A DNA stretch of 64,000 bases from Reticulitermes speratus. Taxonomy: Eukaryota > Arthropoda > Insecta > Blattodea > Rhinotermitidae. A program made the position numbers and the translations under genes. The stretch covers positions 8,290,585 to 8,354,584 of the forward strand of contig JAJKFL010000010.1 in NCBI GenBank assembly GCA_021186555.1. The letters run 5' to 3'. Of this stretch, positions 32,801-41,800 are shown one piece after another. The notes beneath the pieces are model-generated. The model was not told the origin of the DNA. It saw only the letters and a program-made list of their open reading frames with translations, and did no database searches. The first letter of the stretch is position 1, and every line of letters begins with the position of its first letter.

Positions 32801-35800
32801 TTTACTGAAACGCCATAGTGTTGTTGCTGATTGTGAAAATAATTAGAATACTGATTGCTGCGATTAGTTGACAAAGTTACTTTATATATGTGATTGCCTT
32901 ACAGCACTAAAGCACGTGACACCAGATATGCAGACACACAAGAATACTGCATTGCGCACAGGTCCTGCTCCCTTCAAAGCACCACTTGTGTCAAACAGCC
33001 ACAGGCATGTTAGTGCTTTCAAGCCAGTTGATAAGCCACCGACGCTTTACAAGGATGGCAAAAAGTGGATTGTGGTGAGTGTCATTGCTTTGCAGTTACA
33101 TTGAAGTTCCTGACGCACAAACTGAACGAAGTCAAATTGAGGTAAAGATAAAATCATGCATGTCCATGCCTAAAGGCATATGGGGGAGTGGAGGTGTAGC
33201 TCCACTCATTCTTAACCTTTGCACTAGATGGAGTTCAGTGGTCAGTGCCTCCCCCTCTCTCCAGTACCATTTAACAGAAGGCTGTGTTGGCCTCAGAGCT
33301 GGTATGGATGCCTTGAAGAGTGAAAAGTCTTGTACCCATATAAGGAATCAAGCATGTTTGATTGGTTGTCCAGCCTGAAGGTATACAGACTACAGTACCC
33401 CAGCTCCTGCTTCTCAAATTGAGTCAATAGTATGCTGTAAAGGCAGACCTGTTTTAATGATTTGTTGTATTTGAGGCTATATAGCATCAAATGGTAGGAT
33501 GGCTGGTTAATGGTCAGTTGGAAAGGATTTGAAAGGAAGCAGTTGTGTCATAATTGAGATACTGTACTGTGTTTGTCTGTAGCAGCTGAAGAAAACCATG
33601 AGATGATATGTAAGGATAGCTGATGTACTGGCTGAGCAATAAGTAATAGATTACTACACAGTTTGTGTAAGATGGTCATCTGATTATTTATTGACTGTTT
33701 GAAGCACAACGGGATGACATCCATCAAGCACTGGCTGTGGACTATCCAGGCACCTCCTAAATACAAGCCTTAGAGCACTTCCGCTGCGTCAGCTTGCTCA
33801 GTTCATTTGTTTTACATCTGTCACACTGTGAGCTGGGTCAAGCTGAGTGAAGCTGAGGGTCTGCCTTTGTAGCATCTCGACTCAGACTTGATTTGACTGA
33901 TAAATTTTATATTAGTCTCACCGTACATTTTACGATTCAATGTTTAAAAAAAACCAACAAAATGCACTTCAGTTTCACTTTAATATGTATTAATTAACCC
34001 CTACCTATGTTCCGGTTTTACACAAAACCATCCTCGGGGGGTTCAAAACATTGGATATGATATAACATAGTTTTGAACCCCCTGAGGATGGTTTTGTGTA
34101 AAACCGAAACATATGTAGGGGTTAATTAATACATATTAAAGTGAAAGTGAAGTGCATTTTGTTGGTTTTTTAAGACATTGATTTGACTGAGTTGGACTTC
34201 ATCCATTTAATGTTTTGATACCTTTTGTGTGCAGGTCATCAAATAAACCTGGAGAGGAGAAGAAACTGCGCATGTAAATTGAGGATTTATTTTACCAACT
34301 TATGCACAATATTACAATAGTGTCCTTTATTTACCCCTATACGTATTTCCGTATTCACCACACAACCACCGGACACAGCAGACAGGCGTAACACACAACA
34401 ACATAATACAGAAACCTACTGCATCACCGCGATACTGAAGTGATACAAGACCAGTCTGCTATTAATTTCCTGAAACTTTAAAATATGTAACAATTTTAAC
34501 GAAATTTTAATATCTTAATGTACATATATCATAAGAGCTCAAAGTGGAACTTTTGAAAACTACAGAGTAATATTATATTGGTTTATTCACATGATGTAAC
34601 TACCTGTACAATGGATGTATAGTCTATGTTATATTTCTACGACCCCCTGAGGATGGCTAAAAATAAGCCGAAATACGTATAGGGGTAAATGACACTATTG
34701 TAATATTGTGCATAAGTTGGTAAAATAAATCCTCAATTGTGATAAGATGCACGGTCAATACAACGTGAAATGTGCATATAAAGTTGGTGGCCTATCCCAT
34801 CTACCTTCGTAGGGTACCTGTCACCATGCGTGTTGCAATTTTTCCTGTCATATCCCAAGTACACGCTTATTCCTGTAGGTCAAGCTGAAGAGTTTGAAAT
34901 ATGAGTGCAGCTGCCTGCTGATGATCATGTGTGGCTAGCTGGGATGGAGGGTCTCAGATCTGCACACAGCATGAAAAGCTGCTGTCAGTGGTGTCCATAT
35001 GCTTTGTGCTGCTGGCAGCATGCACCGTGCTTCAGTTGACTGACCTGTGCTAACTCCATATTTTAAATACGGTGAAATTTTCTGTGAAGCTGGATGACAG
35101 ACATAACAGTCAAAAGCACATGCATCCTTTTACTGTTGTTTTCATCTCTGTATGTTTCAGGAGCACCATCAAGGCAACCATTCTTTAGTAATTGAAGATA
35201 ATGTTCAAATGAACAATGTGGTATACATGTTCAATTGTCATGACTCAACACTCACGGTGAAGGGGAAATTAAACTCTGTGTTCCTTGACTCATGCCGTAA
35301 GTCATCGGTTGTCTTTGACAGCCTCGTCTCATCCGTCGAGTTTGTCAACTGCCAGTCTGTGCAGATGCAGGTCTGTGTTAACGCAGATTAATTTTACATT
35401 TTGACAAGGCGCAGAATCCTGACTGCATTTTCACCTTCATACAGTGTAAGATAGATGAGCGTGTTCACGTGTGTGTACTCATCATCATACATGTAGCCCT
35501 TGTTTTTGGCCCAACTTGTTTTATGCATTTTGGCTTTAATGCAGTGGGTTGTGAGCTATCCTTCATATACCTTGCTCCATATACCACGAAGAGTATGGTC
35601 CTATGAAACAAGCAGAAGACATGCTAGTGGTATTCAGTGTGGAGTTTTGATGCATTGTGACACTTTGTTAGTTTTTTCAATTTTTTAAATGTAAAATTGC
35701 ATGTTGCTTATGCAGTGTGTGTGTTCTCTCTGATATTCCGCACTGTGACACAGTTTAAATAGCAATCAGCCTTTTAAATACCTGTGTTGCGAAATGTGAA

Positions 35801-38800
35801 CACATGTAAAGAAACACCCCTAGAAATTCATTTTATATATTTAGGCAACAAGGACATTTGCTGCATTTTTAAGACATGCTGCATAATCTCTGTTTTCTTT
35901 TACAGAAACCATGTGCTAAAATTTAAATTTAAAGGTTAAATGTGACTGAGCTTATTTGATGGGGGGGGGGGGGGTACGTTATGAAGGTAACTAACAAACT
36001 GTGGAAAGTTTTTTTTGTACAAGGCTATAAACATAACAACAAATTTTTTGTGTGACATTATTTTTAGTTTCTTCTCGTTTCTTTTTAATACACACTTTGC
36101 AATGGCACACATGTTGTAAGGTATGTACTGTAAATGAATACAAATAGATATGTGTGAGGAATAATTATATTCTCTTTTGGTCATTCATTTATCATCTTCA
36201 TTGTCATATTGTGATGATTCCAGGCCACCACTGTCATTTATCAGCTGTCCAAATTGGTATATTCTGTTGTGCAGAACAGTTCCATTTATTGTCTCCACAA
36301 TTTGTTATTCATTCACTGTGTTGATTTTTAATTTTATGTTATATGACTGTTTTGCAGCATGTCTAATAAGTGTTACAGTTGCTTGTTCCCTTAAAATGAA
36401 TGTATTGATTGATTGATTGATTGACTGGTTACAGGTGCTGGGCAAGGTACCAACAATCTCTATTGATAAGACTGATGGGTGTCAGATGTACCTGAGCCCA
36501 GAGTCGTTGGATGTAGCGATTATATCATCCAAGTCATCTGAAATGAATGTTCTGTTTCCAGAAGGAAATGGTGATTATGTGAGTACCAGTTTAAGTTCGC
36601 AATTTTTGGGTTTCTGTAGAGGGAATGGTTGGCAGAGCAGACTACACCTGATCAGTTCTGTTGGTCTCAGAACTGAGACTTTAACACAGTCAGCACCTTT
36701 TCCAGATTGGCCATGATGAATGTATCAACTGTTCGTTGTGTGTGATAGTTGCTTAGTTTATCAAAGATTCCCTGCTTTTTGGAACCCAAAGTTTCATCAC
36801 AGATGCCGCTTCTTTTTCCCCTTCGTGTGATGTGTGTCGTACAGTACAAATGTTGAGGTATTCATGGCAGTGTGGTTGAGGACTCCATTCTTGTACGATA
36901 TGATGCTGTGTCAGTTAGGCACCATATTCCTTCGAAACGTCTGGAACCGATTAGCCAGTGATGCAGCATCACCTACTACTTTTTTAAGTTGAGAGATTGC
37001 TAGCCCCTTGCATAATAATTGTATAATTATATCTAATATTTTTAATAGAATGGTGAAGGTAACGTCAGTGCATGGAAGGACCACCAGCTGGGTGTTTGCA
37101 TTGCATTATGGCCATTATTGTACCTCTTTAAGGAAGAAAATTACAAAGAAGTTTATTTAACTAAATTATGACCTCACGTCTTCAGTGTGGTTAGTAAATA
37201 CAAATTAAGACTTTCTTTATTTTAGTAGACTTATCTCCACTTCATTGCTCCATCCGTATATCAGTGAAAGCAAAATGTACTTGCAAATTTTATTCCATTT
37301 TAAGCCAAGTAGGAAAATGTAACCTGGGAAAGTAATTCTGCATCGTGTGGTGTCCTGTGTGATTAATTGCATTCTGTAAACTGAACATTAAAATGGCTTT
37401 TAAGCTATTGTAATTAATGCTGTCAAACAAATCAGTAGAAAGTGGTGTCAGTTGTGTTGACAGTATTACCAGACAGTTACCTTTATTGTGCCTGTTTTCT
37501 TGTACACAGTGAGATTCTGTCTTTTCCAAACTGGCTCATCATTTTAGGCTAATGAAGTTTGATTTCCTCCAGTCCGTCCTGAAAGATGTTGAGTCAGGAA
37601 TTGCCAATTGAATCTCTTCTACCATTTCCCATCATCCCTGTCTCTGTAAGCTTAAATGTAATGGTGTGGGGTTTTAACCAGTGAGAACAGTTTTACCGGA
37701 TGGACACATTGGTCTCGCCAATTTCAGGATAACCAGTCTATGTGCCTACAGTGCTGTTGTTGGAAGCAGACAGGATCTAAGGTGTGTTTTTAAACGTAAC
37801 ATTGGAATTTGTGGTAAGAGTTAACACAGACTATATTTCCATTTTCTGGTATGTCTGCTAAATAAGTGGCACAAATTTTTGCAACCATGCTGACAAGATA
37901 GTGTTTTGGAAAATGTTCACATACTATCATAAGGTGAAAAATGTAAACATAATTCTAAAGTTAAATTTAGTAGTGGATTTCCAAAATTTCTATATACCTG
38001 ATTACAGCTGTGTCCATAGGAAAAGTATTTAGTGAAACATAATTTTTTGCGTCAGGTTACATGACGCAGGACTTCCATGCCATGGTTTCTCAAATTTTGG
38101 TACGCATACCACTACTGGTACACCAGCCACTGTTTACTGGTATGCGGCCGTAATAAAAAAATCAAAACATAAAAAAGGATAATAATTTTTAAAAGTAAAT
38201 GAAACATAAGCCACATATATGTCCTAATAATGCAACATTACTGGCAACATTATGTAACTCATCTCTGCTGTCAGCCAGTCTTTCCATGTTAGTTTTTTTT
38301 TATTTAAATACAAAAAATATACTGGTGGTGCACTGAAATTGTTCAGTTTCATTTGGTGGTATGCCAGCAAAAATGTTTGAGAACAATTGATTTACGCTAT
38401 AGAGTGAGGCCATGGAATTTTCTTCTCTCTGCAGAATTTACTGGTAATTGAAACAGGTTAACAGAGTTAAGGTTATATATATTTGACCTGCGCTGTCAAA
38501 GGTAACTACAGCTAATTTTTGCACATTTCTGTCGGTTGTTCTGGCTGTTATGCTTACATTTCTGCTGTCTTATGACCTTCATAGTGGGGACATACACAAA
38601 TAATTAGTACAATTTATTTGACTGTAAATCTGACTGAACTGAATGACATGCATCCTTTACCAAACTGTATGCATTTGAAATTTGAGAAATACCATGAAAA
38701 CAAGGCAGAATTTGTTCCATTGAAACATTTTATCATCCTGGCTTTCCTCTACTCTGAAGGAGTGCCTTCCTCACTGGTCTGCTGCTAAGCACTTGTGCCT

Positions 38801-41800
38801 TGCCATTAGTCTGTGCTTTATCATTACTTTGATACAACATTTTCAGTACTAGACAGCTTGGGTAACTGACTGCCTTGCTAAGTGACGCACATAATATAAT
38901 AATAATAACCATGGCTCGACAGCCCTATATGGGCCTGGGCCTCCTCTTTCCGAGGTTACGTGGTCTGCACATTTGTGGCAGTTCGGAGACCAGCCGACTG
39001 GCCGCGCTGTTCAACTCAATCCTGATGTGACCGCCAGAGCCATCTGGCAGGCAGTCGGAGACGGGTGAGAAATGGCCGTTGAATTTTTGCTTACGAAACA
39101 TTTCTATTCATGCCCGTAAGGTTCTTTTACATGCCGTAAATCTATGACATGGGACCGACGGCTTTACTTCCCCTCCGAAGGAAGTGGTGCTCCGGATTTT
39201 TATCACCCTTAAAAATCCATCGACCTCGGTCGGGATCGAACCCGCGAACCTTGGGTCCAGTGGCAAGCACGCTAACCACTAGTCCACCGAGGTCGACAAG
39301 TGAAGCACTCCCGACTGCCAAGGTTGTAGTCTTCTGGACAGTGAAACCTTTTAGGAATGTCTGCATGTGTTGATGCTTATCACTGATGATACTGGCAGCA
39401 TGTGGCTTCACCTACAAGATTACACACTGGCACATACCACACAGAGTCGAAACACTTACTGCCATGAAAAACTGAAAACTCTGTTTCCCAGTGACTTGCC
39501 ACAACACGGCAATATGCATTTCCCAATGCCTTAATCACTGCTCTGCTCAGAACATTGCTCAGTACCTTGCAACTAGTCTAGACAACATTCCCCACTGCCT
39601 CATGATTGGTCTAGGAGAACATTTCCCTACTGCCTTATGACTAATCTAGAGAACATTCCCCACAGCCTCATGACTAGTCTAGAGAGCATTCCCCTCTGCA
39701 TTACCTAATTCTCCGAAACGAGGTCATTGGACATTACACTTGGAGGAACCGAAAATTTGGTTTTGACAGTTTCATGGACCCTGAATTTAAAATGGTTTGG
39801 GCTACTACCTTTTGAGCCTAAGCCATGTGTTACTTTTTCAGCATGTCACTGAAGGCATTTTAATCACAGGGACATACTGTAATTGGATTTAAGAAATGAG
39901 GATTATGCAGTGTCTAAGAAATATTGATCATTTGACAAAGGAAGGACCTGTTTCATTGCCTGACCTTGTCAGAAATGTCACATCTGGAATGTGAAATATT
40001 GCTGCGATACAAAACACACTGCATGCAGTTCTAGTTAGGTGGACGTTACATATTGGGCTGAGGGCAGCTACCTATTTTTAGCAAAGACAGGCACAACATG
40101 TACATCGCGCAGAGACAAAGTGCTGACATCCAAACACATATCACCTCTCAGTCACCTACAAGAAAGTGCAGCTGTTGTAACAAACTGTCAGTTTCATTAA
40201 TTCCGGTTGTAATGTCTCGTGCATTTGTGTAATCCTTCCTGTAATGCCTGCTTCACTGTGTGTCAGAGCCTATACATGTTAAGACCCTGATGAAGGAATC
40301 TGTGCCTCTAGTATTTGAGTTAAGCTGTGCACACAAACTCTCATTCACTCCATCTGCCATAAGTAATAACCTGGCACCCATCCCTATTGTAGGAAGTGTA
40401 AAGTGAAGAGTACAGGTGAAAGTTGTGTCGGCCGGGAGTAAGACTCAAACATCAGCTCATTGCAGACGGTGCACCAGTCTGCAGACCTCATTCTCATACC
40501 TTACAACCAATCTCCTGACATTCCCCTGTGCCTTACCACCAGTCTTTGACATCATTCCCCTCTGCCTCACCACCAGTCTTTGACATCATTCCCCTCTGCC
40601 TCACCACCAGTCTGCTGACATTATTTCTCTGTGCCCTGTTACTAGGCTGCTTGAAATTTCTTTAGTTCCATTCTAGTAGTCCTGTAAGAACATTCCCCAA
40701 TGCAGAACACAGTGAGATGGAGGTGCTTCTCAATTTAGTACTCGCACAGTATTACTGCCATCATGTGGGTGGATACTGTGACTGGTGTAGTGTGGGAAGC
40801 AGATTTATTGTGATTCACCATTGTAGTGCAATATGACATTTTGAAAGTGGCAGTAATGTCAGCAAATATGTCTGGAAAACAGCACAAACTGAGTCTTTAT
40901 ATTTACTTGTGCCTGCTTTAGTAAAAAATGTTTCAGTATTATAGTTCTCCTTTGTTTTTATTGTATAGTGGTCAAGTCTTTTTGTGAAGGTGCTGGCATA
41001 TGATCAGTTGGTTCGGGTTGATTGTGCGGGTCAGTCTTCTCTGCCTCTCCATTGACCCTTCCTATGAGTATTTGCAAGTTATTTTGTGGGTTTCTTTGAT
41101 TCTGTAGTGTTGGTGGGTCAGGTGCAAACCTCATTATTCTCTTCTGTTACTTGTGAGTCACTGTGCACTGCAAGAGTCTGTATGTGTGGTTTCCTGCACC
41201 TCTCTCTTTTCTTGTATTTTGCTAGTACCAAATGGAAAATCAAGAGCCAGGATAACTCTGTCATTTAAGTGGCTGGCTACGGGCTGTAGTTCTGGTGTGT
41301 GTGTTGAGACCAATAAAACTGTCACAAACACTGGAATTTATTTTCAATGTAAAACACCAATTTGTTTCCAGAAACTTATGAAATACCAGAACTAAATATG
41401 TAAATTAACCAAAATGAGCATAAACAGCAGGAAAGTGTACTTAAAAGTATGAACACTTTTTTTTGGAAGCATAAAATATATTAACCCTTATTGTTCTATG
41501 AGATCATATGCTGGTCTCTAAAATATACTGGTGAATGGTCTAGCATGCCATGTGCTAGTCTCTGTGTGTTTACTCGGTAGCAAGTTAAATGTCAGTGCTA
41601 AGCCAAGGAAAACTCAGGCTGTCGAGAGATACAACTGGCATTTAAACGTCTCAAGGTAAAATTATTGTATGAGAGTCTCATTCCATAAATCATGAAAGCC
41701 ATCAACATCACTTAATAAAAGATGGAGCTTCATTGAGCTGAGAGTGATCTGCACAATAAGTAGGAGCATGGGGAAAGTGGACTCGCTGGTTGTGTAGATG

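Noticed and set aside
36865-36970. Further hammerhead-like copy around CCTTCGAAACGTCTGG
   Set aside because: Only the GAAAC box is present. No CUGANGA partner or closing stem could be formed, so it is at most a decayed fold-back.
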